Below, piece by piece: positions 1 to 6,516 of a stretch of DNA of 64,000 bases. Source of the DNA: Pseudomonas sp. Irchel 3E13 (GTDB taxonomy: Bacteria > Pseudomonadota > Gammaproteobacteria > Pseudomonadales > Pseudomonadaceae); NCBI RefSeq assembly GCF_900187455.1, contig NZ_FYDX01000015.1:1-64000 (forward strand), read 5' to 3'. Below the pieces are notes generated by a model. It ran no database searches. It worked only from the letters and a program-made list of their open reading frames with translations, and was not told the origin of the DNA. The translations under genes and the position numbers were made by a program. Each line of letters starts with the position of its first letter. The first letter of the stretch is position 1.

Positions 1-1
1 C

Positions 2-109
2 GATTACATCGAGATGTTCTATAACCCTAAACGCCGACACAGCAGTGCTATGCAGCTGTCTCCAGTAGAGTATGAGAAACGCTATTTCCTGAGCTTGGAG
101 AGTGTCTAG
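2..109 (+). pseudogene. IS3-family transposase OrfB, C-terminal end (partial at window edge)
   Basis: The first 35 codons read to a TAG stop and contain YNPKRRHSS and LSPVEYE, the typical C-terminal tail of IS3-family OrfB integrases (DDE recombinases). The catalytic core lies outside the window, so it cannot be said whether the element is intact. The stop codon overlaps the element's right inverted repeat, as usual in this family. The element has landed inside an immunity-like reading frame that resumes at 129. Confidence 0.85.
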
Positions 110-127
110 GAAACCAGGGGCGATTCA
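101..127 (+). repeat. IS3-family right inverted repeat
   Basis: The 27 bases ending in CGATTCA resemble the right end of IS3 elements of the IS51-like group (AGTCTCCAGGAAACC... ending in GGTTCA), recalled from family knowledge. The left end and any target duplication lie outside the window. Confidence 0.65.
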
Positions 128-128
128 G

Positions 129-209
129 TATGAGTTTAAGACGTACACTCTACGCATGGAGTTTTCGGAAGATGGACGCTTGTGGAAGGCGACGCTAATA
201 TCAAATTGA
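129..209 (+). pseudogene. Immunity-like protein C-terminal fragment cut by the IS3 element
   Basis: An open frame resumes right after the IS3 end and gives 26 residues (YEFKTYTLRMEF... WKATLISN) before TGA at 207-209. No start codon with a ribosome site is present. Position and style match the end of a small immunity gene: it is followed about 50 bases later by the first GGTGCAAAAG toxin junction. The family is not recognised. Confidence 0.4.
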
Positions 210-253
210 TCGCTTTAGGCGTAGCAACAGATTAGATATTTGTGTGATTTTTA

Positions 254-310
254 GATGGTGCAAAAGGACTTGGAAAAGAAAAGGGGACAGATTTATTTTT
301 AGCTGAATAA
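254..310 (+). pseudogene. Toxin-module junction fragment (DGAKGLGK...), truncated by palindrome
   Basis: The frame GAT GGT GCA AAA GGA CTT GGA AAA encodes DGAKGLGK, the same junction word that opens three other toxin pieces in this array. The toxin sequence is lost immediately afterwards: the frame runs into the palindrome at 279-331 and stops at TAA 308-310. Confidence 0.4.
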
Positions 311-331
311 AAAATAAATCTGTCCCCTTTT
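279..331. repeat. 53-bp palindromic element (copy 1), RAYT-related
   Basis: A perfect 22-bp inverted repeat (279-300 and 310-331) around a 9-base spacer. The arms contain GGGGACAGATTTATTTT, the same core found at both ends of the RAYT element at 2146-2931. The same palindrome recurs at 1401-1453 with near identity, so it is a mobile miniature element and not a terminator that arose in place. Confidence 0.8.
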
Positions 332-766
332 GCGCTCGTAGAGGGTGCCGGAGATTTTAGTGGTGGGTTAGGTTCTGGCAAGGTTGAGGTTGGTGCAAAA
401 GAAATACCTAAGGAATTAGGTAAAGTGTCTTTTGACGCAGCTAATGGTGTGGGAACCATCTACTCTCCAAGAGTCACCATGAGCGGAAGTGAAATAACAT
501 TTGATGAGTTTGCGATAGGTACTTCGAAAGGATTCATTGGCGTTGGTGCTGATGGGGCCGCTGAATTAGCAGGACCATTGAAGAAAATGCTTGCTTATGC
601 TCAGTCCCAAGGTGCAGAAAAAATTACTCTGACAGGTCGCTATGCATCCCCAGAAGGCTCTAAGCTTGGGACAGGTAGTTTTGATAATGTAAATCAGAAT
701 TTTTCTTTTAGCTTTCCCGCGACTAAGGAAGGCTTGAGGGATTTTTTAAAAGGGGTTGGACAATGA
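311..766 (+). pseudogene. Orphan C-terminal toxin module (VGAKEIPKELG...)
   Basis: The frame is open from the palindrome to TGA 764-766 but has no convincing start of its own. It encodes a glycine-rich lead, the junction VEVGAKEIPKELG (about 383-421) and then about 115 residues with DGAAELAGPLKKML and KITLTGRYASPEG. This fits the orphan toxin tails stored downstream of contact-dependent or two-partner toxins: junction, toxin, then a tightly coupled immunity gene. The toxin fold is not recognised, so the activity is unknown. It could only be expressed by recombination into a full-length toxin or from a cryptic start near 425 (GTG). Confidence 0.55.
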
Positions 767-1161
767 AGATCCGTCGAACACTTGAAAAAAGGATGAAAGA
801 TGTTGAAGCCTTAGGTCGTGGGTTCTTTCATGAGGAGGCTGAAGATGGTGACATTTTATTTTCTACTGGGATAGAGGGTGGAAGATTGGATGTGTATGTT
901 GACGGTTTTTTCTTTGGAAGTAATGAAGTTGCGAATAAGGTGTTGTTTGCTGATGTTTCTAGTATTGAAAGTCACCTGAATGTAGAGCTTTTTTCGAATT
1001 CGAGTCGTTCGGGGGATGTTGATTTTTATGTTCCCTTAGATGTGAAATGTGGCTTGTCCAATTTTGCGTTATTTTTACCATTCTTGACTTACTCTAATGT
1101 TATGAATATCTTGGTTGGGCTTAGAGAGGATTGGGTAAGGCAGATATCTCCTAAAGGATAG
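763..1161 (+). CDS. Putative immunity protein of the 311-766 toxin module
   Basis: 132 residues, acidic, with no signal peptide and no clear membrane segment. The ATG at 763 overlaps the toxin stop (ATGA), implying translational coupling; this is the usual layout of polymorphic toxin/immunity pairs. The reading frame is intact although its toxin has no N-terminal delivery region, as in orphan cassettes where immunity protects against sibling toxins. The next junction sequence begins at its stop codon. It is AT-rich compared with the rest of the window. The immunity family is not recognised; the role is inferred from position. Confidence 0.6.
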   Translation: MKIRRTLEKRMKDVEALGRGFFHEEAEDGDILFSTGIEGGRLDVYVDGFFFGSNEVANKVLFADVSSIESHLNVELFSNSSRSGDVDFYVPLDVKCGLSNFALFLPFLTYSNVMNILVGLREDWVRQISPKG

Positions 1162-1310
1162 TTGGTGCAAAAGAGGTTGCTGGCCTCCCGGAAGGGATTA
1201 GCTTCAATCCTAATATCGAGAGCCACTTGAGCGATTTTGATGGCTTGACACAGAGAAGTGGAATTAGCGGTACTCATAACTTAGATGCTTTCTCGCAAGC
1301 GGCATCTTAG
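1161..1310 (+). pseudogene. CdiA-type toxin fragment (VGAKEVAGLPEGIS...), truncated
   Basis: It starts with VGAKE directly at the stop of the preceding immunity gene and reads about 49 residues containing NIESHLSDFDG and GISGTHNLDAF before TAG 1308-1310. I recall similar segments at the start of C-terminal tails in Pseudomonas hemagglutinin/CdiA-like proteins, where a longer domain follows. Here the frame ends exactly where the 85-bp RAYT end copy begins, so the module was cut by that element. Confidence 0.5.
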
Positions 1311-1395
1311 CGAAAAAGGGGACAGATTTATTTTCTTTCGCTTTGCTAAGCTGAAAACCTCAATGGAATGAGGTTGCTATGCCAAGAATAGGACG
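1311..1395 (+). repeat. 85-bp solo copy of the RAYT left end
   Basis: Identical over 85 bases to 2146-2230, i.e. the left inverted end, the hairpin leader (AACCTCA...TGAGGTT) and the first codons MPRIGR of the RAYT gene. The homology stops abruptly, and a few bases later the palindrome 1401-1453 begins. It looks like an internal-deletion derivative that kept only the left end. Confidence 0.85.
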
Positions 1396-1400
1396 TGAAG

Positions 1401-1453
1401 AGAAGGGGACAGATTTATTTTTAGCTGAATAAAAAATAAATCTGTCCCCTTTT
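1401..1453. repeat. Palindromic element (copy 2), RAYT-related
   Basis: Nearly identical to 279-331: left arm 1403-1422, spacer AGCTGAATA, right arm to 1453. One base differs at the left edge. It sits directly behind the 85-bp RAYT end copy, so the two together form a roughly 143-bp non-autonomous unit between two toxin fragments. Confidence 0.8.
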
Positions 1454-1454
1454 G

Positions 1455-1625
1455 CGCTTTTGCGCCAAAGGAAAACACTTCATTATTGTTGATAGTGTTA
1501 AGTTTGTTGATGGCGTAAGTTACTATATGACACGAGACCCGTATGTCGGGCCAAGAGGTGTTCAGCAAGGGTTGTTAGATGGCGCAATGTCAATAGGCGT
1601 TAATGCCATTGTGATAGGGAAGTGA
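1455..1625 (+). pseudogene. Papain-like toxin tail lacking its catalytic cysteine region
   Basis: The frame runs from the palindrome to TGA 1623-1625 and contains GKHFIIVD, VSYYMTRDPY and VGPRGVQQG. The pattern H-F-x-x-V-D followed by YYxxRDP is the C-terminal half of papain-like (C39/NlpC-type) toxin domains, with the catalytic His in KHF. The N-terminal half with the Cys is missing, so the piece cannot be active. It is followed by an intact immunity-like gene. The assignment rests on motif memory. Confidence 0.5.
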
Positions 1626-1627
1626 TA

Positions 1628-2017
1628 ATGAATATCGGTGATGTTGTTGAGCTAGATGGCTGGCTGGTTATTATTGATTATAGGGTTTTCCTCATACCAG
1701 AGAACTATTCAGAAAGTTATGAAAATGGTGAAAAAATTGAAATGTCTAACCCTGAAATAATGTTTTCTGTGATGGATGAAATCCTTCCCTTGGCCGGAGG
1801 AAAGAGCTTTATATTTCATAAGTCTAAGGTTTCAGGGGTCTTGATAGAGCTTTCGCCGATTAAGATTAAGCCAACAGCTTTATCTGTAGAGGAGAGAGGG
1901 CGTGGTTTTATTTCTATAGATATTGAGGGTGATGTTGAAAAACATAAAGCTCAGTACGAGGATTTCCTTAAGACGAGACAGAATGTTAAGTCCGGTGACT
2001 GGCTAGATTACTTGTAG
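1628..2017 (+). CDS. Putative immunity protein downstream of the papain-like tail
   Basis: 129 residues from ATG 1628 (a GTG at 1622 is also in frame). It lies 2 bases after the toxin-tail stop. No signal peptide, acidic, with a GDVVELDGWLVIIDYR N-terminus; family not recognised. The frame is intact. The next junction (gta ggt gca aaa, V-G-A-K) overlaps its stop codon, so the next toxin module abuts it with no spacer. The immunity role is inferred from this arrangement. Confidence 0.55.
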   Translation: MNIGDVVELDGWLVIIDYRVFLIPENYSESYENGEKIEMSNPEIMFSVMDEILPLAGGKSFIFHKSKVSGVLIELSPIKIKPTALSVEERGRGFISIDIEGDVEKHKAQYEDFLKTRQNVKSGDWLDYL

Positions 2018-2145
2018 GTGCAAAAGACGCAGGCAGTGCCACACTTCATGCGGCTGATGATATTCGGTTCTCGCAAAATAGCGTTTGATTCAATAAAACT
2101 GACCGAGTAACGGGTACAAATTACACATACGACGATTTGGTTCAA
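2014..2145 (+). pseudogene. ParB-like toxin fragment with in-frame TGA, cut by RAYT insertion
   Basis: Reads VGAKDAGSATLHAADDIRFSQNSV, then TGA (2086-2088), then in the same frame FNKTDRVTGTNYTYDDLVQ up to the RAYT left end. I recall the IRFSQxSVSxNKxDRxTGxxYTYDDLV sequence as the opening of ParB/sulfiredoxin-like nuclease-type tails of polymorphic toxins, where a serine codon would stand at the TGA (a TCA to TGA change). The rest of the domain is replaced by the transposon. Confidence 0.5.
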
Positions 2146-2931
2146 CGAAAAAGGGGACAGATTTATTTTCTTTCGCTTTGCTAAGCTGAAAACCTCAATG
2201 GAATGAGGTTGCTATGCCAAGAATAGGACGAGTCGTATTACCCAACTACCCCCATCACGTCGTTCAGCGTGGTCACAACCGACAGGTGGTATTCGCTGCT
2301 GCGGAGGACTACCAGCGCTACGTCAATGATCTACAGGAACTGAAGGACGCATTTGGTATAAAAATTTATGCTTACTGCCTGATGACAAATCATGTCCACC
2401 TGTTGTTGGAGCCTGGAGAGGCAGTCGCAGGCCTTGGTCAGATGATGAAGGCGTTGGCAGCCCGAGCGACGCGATATCGGAATAAGTTAGAAGGGCGATC
2501 AGGAACGTTATGGGAAAGCCGATATAAGTCCAGTGTGGTGCAGTCAGAGAGCTATCTGCTTGCCTGTTGCCGATACATTGAGCTAAATCCCGTGAGGGCT
2601 TGCATGGTGGATGATGCTGAAGACTATACATGGTCGAGCTACAGAGCCAGAGTTCAACTTCAACCAGGTTTTGATTGGCTGGATATTTCTGCCTGCTATT
2701 CCGCTTTGGGAGAAACTTCTGAAATACGAAAAGATCGGTATATATCGTTTTTAAGGCAGGCTGCTTCGAAGGACGAGTTAAATCTCATTAGGTCAGCCTT
2801 GCAGCGAGGGCAGTTGACCGGCGCTGATCGCTTTGTTGATGAGGTGGAGAAAATATCAGGTGTCAGATTAGAACTGCGGGGACAGGGTCGGCCAAGGTCG
2901 GGTTAAAGAAAATAAATCCGTCCCCTTTTCG
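2146..2931 (+). mobile_element. Complete RAYT-type (IS200-like) transposon with imperfect inverted ends
   Basis: Left end 2146-2173 (CGAAAAAGGGGACAGATTTA...) and right end 2905-2931 are inverted copies differing at a few positions (ACAG versus ACGG). The transposase gene starts at 2214, behind a hairpin leader at about 2190-2210, and stops inside the right end. The same ends occur at 1311 and, degenerated, at about 3600. The element lies within a toxin module. Confidence 0.8.
2214..2906 (+). CDS. REP-associated tyrosine transposase (Y1/HUH family)
   Basis: 230 residues. The N-terminus RIGRVVLPNYPHHVVQRGHN and the metal-binding HUH motif in MTNHVHLLLEP (about residues 58-68) identify a transposase of the IS200/RAYT family. 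The nucleophilic Tyr is expected in CRYIELNPVRA (about 121-131). The enzyme cuts single-stranded DNA at hairpin-bearing ends and moves short palindromic elements. All core motifs are present and the frame is intact, so it may have mobilised the miniature copies nearby. TAA 2904-2906 overlaps the right inverted end. Confidence 0.9.
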   Translation: MPRIGRVVLPNYPHHVVQRGHNRQVVFAAAEDYQRYVNDLQELKDAFGIKIYAYCLMTNHVHLLLEPGEAVAGLGQMMKALAARATRYRNKLEGRSGTLWESRYKSSVVQSESYLLACCRYIELNPVRACMVDDAEDYTWSSYRARVQLQPGFDWLDISACYSALGETSEIRKDRYISFLRQAASKDELNLIRSALQRGQLTGADRFVDEVEKISGVRLELRGQGRPRSG

Positions 2932-2991
2932 CTGCTTTCTTTTTCCTTTTCCCCTAATCCTGAAGATTTTAAGCCGAGGTGGATTTCATGA
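2932..2991 (+). pseudogene. Toxin C-terminal tail (…SPNPEDFKPRWIS)
   Basis: Directly after the RAYT right end a frame encodes LSFSFSPNPEDFKPRWIS and stops with TGA 2989-2991, overlapping the next ATG (ATGA). It is too short to classify. It may be the far end of the ParB-like module split by the transposon, or of another one. Confidence 0.4.
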
Positions 2992-3410
2992 GGTTAAATT
3001 ACAGTCAGTCTAATGGTCTCGAGAATTTCTTTTGCGGGCAAGGTAGAGAAGAAGTTAGGGGGGTGATTGGTTTGCCGTATAGGGTTTTTCCTAAAACTGA
3101 ATTTTCAGAAAATTCAATTGACGCCTTTGGTGAAGCTGTAATGCAAGTTTGGTACAACTGCTCTAATGAGTTGTTGGGGTTAGAGGTGTATTTTCCTAAT
3201 GCTTGTTTTTATTATGATGGAAAGCAGGTTTTAGGTCTGTCTATTGATGATGTTGAGAGTTTTTTTGACGCTGAGGGTGTACCTTTTGAAGTGGAGAAGG
3301 ACAAAACCGGCATAAACGTTAATCAAAACTCGGTCAGATTTTATGCTCCTGATATGAACGATTTAGGGGGGCGAGCCACGGTAGAGGCTGTATATGTTGG
3401 CTTTAAATAG
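2988..3410 (+). CDS. Putative immunity protein, last of the array
   Basis: 140 residues from ATG 2988, chosen over an in-frame GTG at 2979 because ATGA overlaps the toxin tail stop, as in the first pair of this array. Acidic and aromatic-rich (FFCGQGREEVRG, YFPNACFYYDGKQV), with no signal peptide. Family not recognised; the role is inferred from coupling to a toxin tail. Base composition is AT-rich like the other array genes. Only repeats follow, so this closes the array. Confidence 0.55.
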   Translation: MRLNYSQSNGLENFFCGQGREEVRGVIGLPYRVFPKTEFSENSIDAFGEAVMQVWYNCSNELLGLEVYFPNACFYYDGKQVLGLSIDDVESFFDAEGVPFEVEKDKTGINVNQNSVRFYAPDMNDLGGRATVEAVYVGFK

Positions 3411-3440
3411 GGGCGGGGCTTTAATTTAAAGAACTGAAAA

Positions 3441-3574
3441 GGGGGCAGATTTGAATGGCACTTACTTAACATTCTGAGGCTGCCCATTTTTCATAGCATC
3501 TGCCCTTGCTGATCGACGGGACTCGGTCAGCAAGGGTCAGGGGACAGATTTGAATGGCACTTACTTAACGTTCT
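3441..3574. repeat. Direct repeats around a hairpin; second miniature-element family
   Basis: 3441-3475 and 3540-3574 share a 35-bp unit with two differences (core CAGATTTGAATGGCACTTAC). Between them, CCCTTGCTGA (3503-3512) pairs with TCAGCAAGGG (3527-3536). The CAGATTTGAATGGCACTTACTT core is familiar from repeats flanking other RAYT genes. No coding frame is seen between 3411 and 3676. A degenerate GGATTTATTTTC relic follows at about 3609. Confidence 0.6.
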
Positions 3575-3676
3575 CCACATGCTCATTCTCGCAACACTCA
3601 AAAAAGAGACGGATTTATTTTCTCACCTGAAACAATCCGCCCCTTTGTCGTTTCGCCTGCGCAAGCCAATAACACG

Positions 3677-3988
3677 CTACTCAGCCTTAACCTCTCTGCC
3701 CCGCACTCCCTTCAACAGCGACTCAACCAACGCCCGGGAAATCTCCAGCGAGTGGTAGTTACTCCACGCCAGATCCCCGACTTCCTGCTCGGCCAGTTCG
3801 CAGACTTGCAGGTTGGTTTCGAATGCTGATTTCAGGGTCATGGACAGGTGTATGAGGGCATCTTCGATGTCGACGCCGGCGCAGACGGCGAACAGGGGTT
3901 TGTGGCTGTCGTTGCACACGCTGAAGTGGGTGTGGACGGTGGCGAGGCGAGGGGTGATAGCGGGTGGATCAGGTACGGGCTTTTTCAT
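3677..3988 (-). CDS. DUF3077 family protein
   Basis: 103 residues from the ATG at 3988 (MKKPVPDPP). The segment HKPLFAVCAGVDIEDALIHL followed by LAWSNYHSLEISRALVESLL matches the Pseudomonas DUF3077 family, small cytosolic proteins of unknown function often present in several copies. The start is set by family length; the frame stays open upstream for another 47 codons, but that part is the structured leader. It forms the boundary between the AT-rich accessory array and the GC-rich core. Confidence 0.75.
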   Translation of the reverse strand: MKKPVPDPPAITPRLATVHTHFSVCNDSHKPLFAVCAGVDIEDALIHLSMTLKSAFETNLQVCELAEQEVGDLAWSNYHSLEISRALVESLLKGVRGREVKAE

Positions 3989-4200
3989 GGTGTCGATCTC
4001 TGTGAAGGAGTGATGACGCCACGAACTGCTGTCAAACAGGTGGGTGGCGACTGTGCGCGGGTTGACAGACCGGTCCACAGAGAAACCCGGCGCGCCCGAA
4101 GGCGCCCACACGCACAGCTGCCATAGCAACCAGCGTTCTGCGGAAAAGGTCGGCCTGTCAAAGCCGGTCGTTGATTTGGCAACGACCGGCGAAGACTAGG
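3989..4200 (-). promoter_or_regulatory. Structured leader of the DUF3077 gene
   Basis: On the minus strand this stretch holds a strong hairpin (arms 4163-4172 and 4181-4190, GCCGGTCGTT/AACGACCGGC) and a second GC-rich stem around 4092-4105 (GGCGCC-TTCG-GGCGCG). I recall a similar leader in front of other DUF3077/DUF6124-type genes in Pseudomonas. It may act as an attenuator or RNA-level control; this is inference. Confidence 0.4.
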
Positions 4201-4341
4201 TGCCGATTCCCACGAGCGCAACGGCTGATAAGGCGCGGAAGTATGATTGGGAAATTGCCTACATGAAAGTCGGAAGAAGCCTGGATTTCGTAGCTTTATG
4301 CGACACCCCGGTGGGGGATTTGCTGGGCGGGGTGTCAGGGG

Positions 4342-4367
4342 GATCGCGAGCAAGCTCGCTCCTACAG
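4342..4367. repeat. REP sequence
   Basis: GATCGCGAGCAAGCTCGCTC plus CTACAG, the common Pseudomonas REP unit. The gene-free stretch 4201-4461 otherwise shows nothing recognisable apart from the promoter region of the next gene. Confidence 0.8.
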
Positions 4368-4461
4368 AAGGGGGGAGTGGGGGGCTTGTAGCTTGAATGG
4401 ACGATGTGTTGCCGTCTGTGCGGGTCGATAGTGGGGCGAGCCCAACGACGAGGACGCCGTT

Positions 4462-4902
4462 ATGACCGACAGCGCGGTAGCGATCAGCAATCTTCTTTAC
4501 CTCTATGCGGAGCGCCTGGACTGCGGCGACTTTGAGGGCGCCTCGGCGCTGTTTCGGCATGCGCGGATCAAGTTGGCGGGCGACAGGCCGACCCTCGACT
4601 CAGCGCAGATGCTGGGGGTGATGCGGGACTTGATCACGCTGTATCCGTGCGGCACGCCGCGGACCAAGCATGTGACCAGTAATCCGATCATCGAGGTCGA
4701 TGAGGCGGCGAACCGTGCCACGGTGCGTTCGTACTACACGGTGTTTCAGTGCACCGAAGGGTTGCCGTTACAACCGATCACGGCGGGGCGGTATCACGAT
4801 GAGTTCGAGCGGGTGGACGGGGTGTGGCGGTTTTCGTTTCGGGATTATGGGTTGCAGGATGCGGTGGGGGAGATGGGGTTTCATTTGCGAGGGGAGGGTT
4901 GA
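4462..4902 (+). CDS. SnoaL-like / NTF2-fold protein
   Basis: 146 residues. The N-terminus (ISNLLYLYAERLDCGDFEGASALF) and the middle TKHVTSNPIIEVDEA with the late GRYHDEFERVDGVWRF are typical of the SnoaL_4 branch of the NTF2-like fold (about 130-150 residues), small alpha+beta barrels that bind or isomerise small hydrophobic substrates. No partner gene indicates the substrate. It is cytosolic and transcribed alone, opposite in direction to both neighbours. Confidence 0.75.
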   Translation: MTDSAVAISNLLYLYAERLDCGDFEGASALFRHARIKLAGDRPTLDSAQMLGVMRDLITLYPCGTPRTKHVTSNPIIEVDEAANRATVRSYYTVFQCTEGLPLQPITAGRYHDEFERVDGVWRFSFRDYGLQDAVGEMGFHLRGEG

Positions 4903-4921
4903 GGTTTTTTGCGGGGCTTTG

Positions 4922-5003
4922 CGGCCTCATCGCTGGCAAGCCAGCTCCGACAGGTTGGGTGTTCACAGCCCTTGTGGGAGCCGGTCTTGCCGGCGATGAG
5001 GTG
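4922..5003. repeat. REP pair (second REP type)
   Basis: Two inverted units, GGCCTCATCGCTGGCAAGCC and CCGGTCTTGCCGGCGATGAG, typical of the TCATCGC(T/C)GGCAAG REP type, lie between the SnoaL gene and the efflux terminator. Confidence 0.75.
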
Positions 5004-5016
5004 TGAAAGATCAGCC

Positions 5017-5051
5017 GAAAAAAAGCCCCGCAAGGCATACGCCCGCGGGGC
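5017..5051 (-). terminator. Rho-independent terminator of mexEF-oprN
   Basis: On the minus strand GCCCCGC (5045-5051) pairs with GCGGGGC (5024-5030) and is followed by seven T. It lies 38 bases after the oprN stop. Confidence 0.8.
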
Positions 5052-5088
5052 AAAACGGTCGGTGTTCACCAACCAAAGGAGCTCTGAA

Positions 5089-6516
5089 TTACTTGGCGGC
5101 GACGGTCTCGGCTTGCCAGCCACCACCCAACGCTTTGTAGATGGCGACGATGCCGCGATACAACTCGACTTCGCCCTGGGCCTGGGCGTCTTCCGCGGCG
5201 AGGCGCTCGCGTTCGGCGTCGAGCAGAACGAGGTAGTCCACCGTGCCTTCGCGGTAGCGGATCGAGGCGAGGTCCGCGGCTTTGCGGCTGGCTTCGCTCT
5301 GTTTCAGCAGCGAGAGCAGGCGTTGTTGGCGTTTGCCGTAGTCGCTGAAGGCGTTTTCCGATTCTTCCAGCGCCAGCAGCACTTGCTGTTCATAGGTCGC
5401 CAGTGCGCCTTCGGCGTCGGCGTTGGCGCCGCGCAGGCGGGCACGGACGCTGCCGAGGTCGAACGCGGCCCAAGTGATGCTCGGGCCAAGCGCCCAGGCG
5501 GACGCCGCCGACGAGCCGATCTGCGAACCGCGTCCGGCGGTGAAGCCGAGGAAGCCGCTGAGGCTGACCCGCGGGAACAGGTCGGCAGTGGCGACGCCGA
5601 CGTTGGCGGTGGCCGCCGCGAGTTGGCGTTCGGCGCGGCGGATGTCCGGGCGGCGTTGCAGCAGTTCGCCCGGATCGCCCACCGGCAGGGCCTTGGCGAT
5701 GGCCGGCAGTTGCGCCGGCGACAGGTCGACGCTCAGCGCGTCCGGCCGCTGGCCGAGCAGGGTGGCGATGCGGTTGCGCGCGCGCACTTGTTCAGCCTGC
5801 AGTTGCGGCACGCTGGCTTCCACCGCCGCGAGGCGGGCGTCGGCGCGGACTACGTCCAGCTCGTTGCCGACACCGGCATCGCGCAGGGTTTCGGTGATGC
5901 CGCGAGAGTCCTGCTGGGTCTTGAGGTTGGCCAGGGCAATCTTCTCGCGCAGTTGCGCGCCACGAAGCTGGCCGTAAGCGTCCACCAGTTCGGCGATCAG
6001 GCTGACTTGCAGTTGTTGCAGGTCGGCCTGGGCCGCGGCTTCCTGGGCCTGGCTCGCTTCCAGTTGGCGCTGGATGCGGCCGAACAGGTCCAGTTCCCAC
6101 GCCATGTCCAGGCCCAGGTCGTAGCGTTCGCTGTTGACCCGGTCTTCGGTCTGGCCGGGAATCTGGCCTTTGCCGAGGTCGCTGCTGGCGCGGCTGGTGA
6201 CGGTGGGGAAGGCGTCGTTGTCGACGTCTTCGCGGATCGAACGGGCCGCCTTGAGGCGGGCGAACGCCACGCGCAGGTCACGGTTGCCGTTCAGCGACTG
6301 GGTCACCAACTGGTCCAGCACCGGGTCTTCGAACTGGTGCCACCAGGCGCTTTCGAAGCGGTTGCGGTCCAGGCCGGCCTGGCCGTCGGTGGCGGCCAGG
6401 TGGGCGGCGGCGGTTTCCGGCGCCTTGTAGTCCGGGCCCACGGCGCAGGCGCTCAGGGCCAGCACCAACAGGCTTGGCATCCACAGTTTTGCAGCGCTCA
6501 GGTTCAACGGGTTCAT
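5089..6516 (-). CDS. oprN: Outer membrane efflux lipoprotein (OprN/NodT family)
   Basis: 475 residues from ATG 6516. A lipoprotein signal (LVLALSACAVGPDYK; Cys about 24) precedes two OEP repeats of the TolC-like channel fold, which form the outer membrane and periplasmic tunnel of an RND pump. The start overlaps the mexF stop by 4 bases, showing an operon mexE-mexF-oprN. Length agrees with OprN (about 470). Expected substrates (chloramphenicol, fluoroquinolones, trimethoprim) are known for the Pseudomonas aeruginosa system, not shown here. Confidence 0.9.
   Translation of the reverse strand: MNPLNLSAAKLWMPSLLVLALSACAVGPDYKAPETAAAHLAATDGQAGLDRNRFESAWWHQFEDPVLDQLVTQSLNGNRDLRVAFARLKAARSIREDVDNDAFPTVTSRASSDLGKGQIPGQTEDRVNSERYDLGLDMAWELDLFGRIQRQLEASQAQEAAAQADLQQLQVSLIAELVDAYGQLRGAQLREKIALANLKTQQDSRGITETLRDAGVGNELDVVRADARLAAVEASVPQLQAEQVRARNRIATLLGQRPDALSVDLSPAQLPAIAKALPVGDPGELLQRRPDIRRAERQLAAATANVGVATADLFPRVSLSGFLGFTAGRGSQIGSSAASAWALGPSITWAAFDLGSVRARLRGANADAEGALATYEQQVLLALEESENAFSDYGKRQQRLLSLLKQSEASRKAADLASIRYREGTVDYLVLLDAERERLAAEDAQAQGEVELYRGIVAIYKALGGGWQAETVAAK

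Noticed and set aside
279..331. Palindrome as an ordinary transcription terminator
   Set aside because: The same palindrome recurs at 1401-1453 and shares its core with the RAYT ends, so mobility explains it better, though it could still stop transcription.
2214..2906. Toxin-array gene instead of transposase
   Set aside because: The HUH motif and CRYIELNPVRA segment clearly identify a Y1-type transposase with its own inverted ends.
1..3660. CRISPR array in the repeat-rich left end
   Set aside because: Repeats are few, palindromic or dispersed, with no regular spacers and no cas genes.
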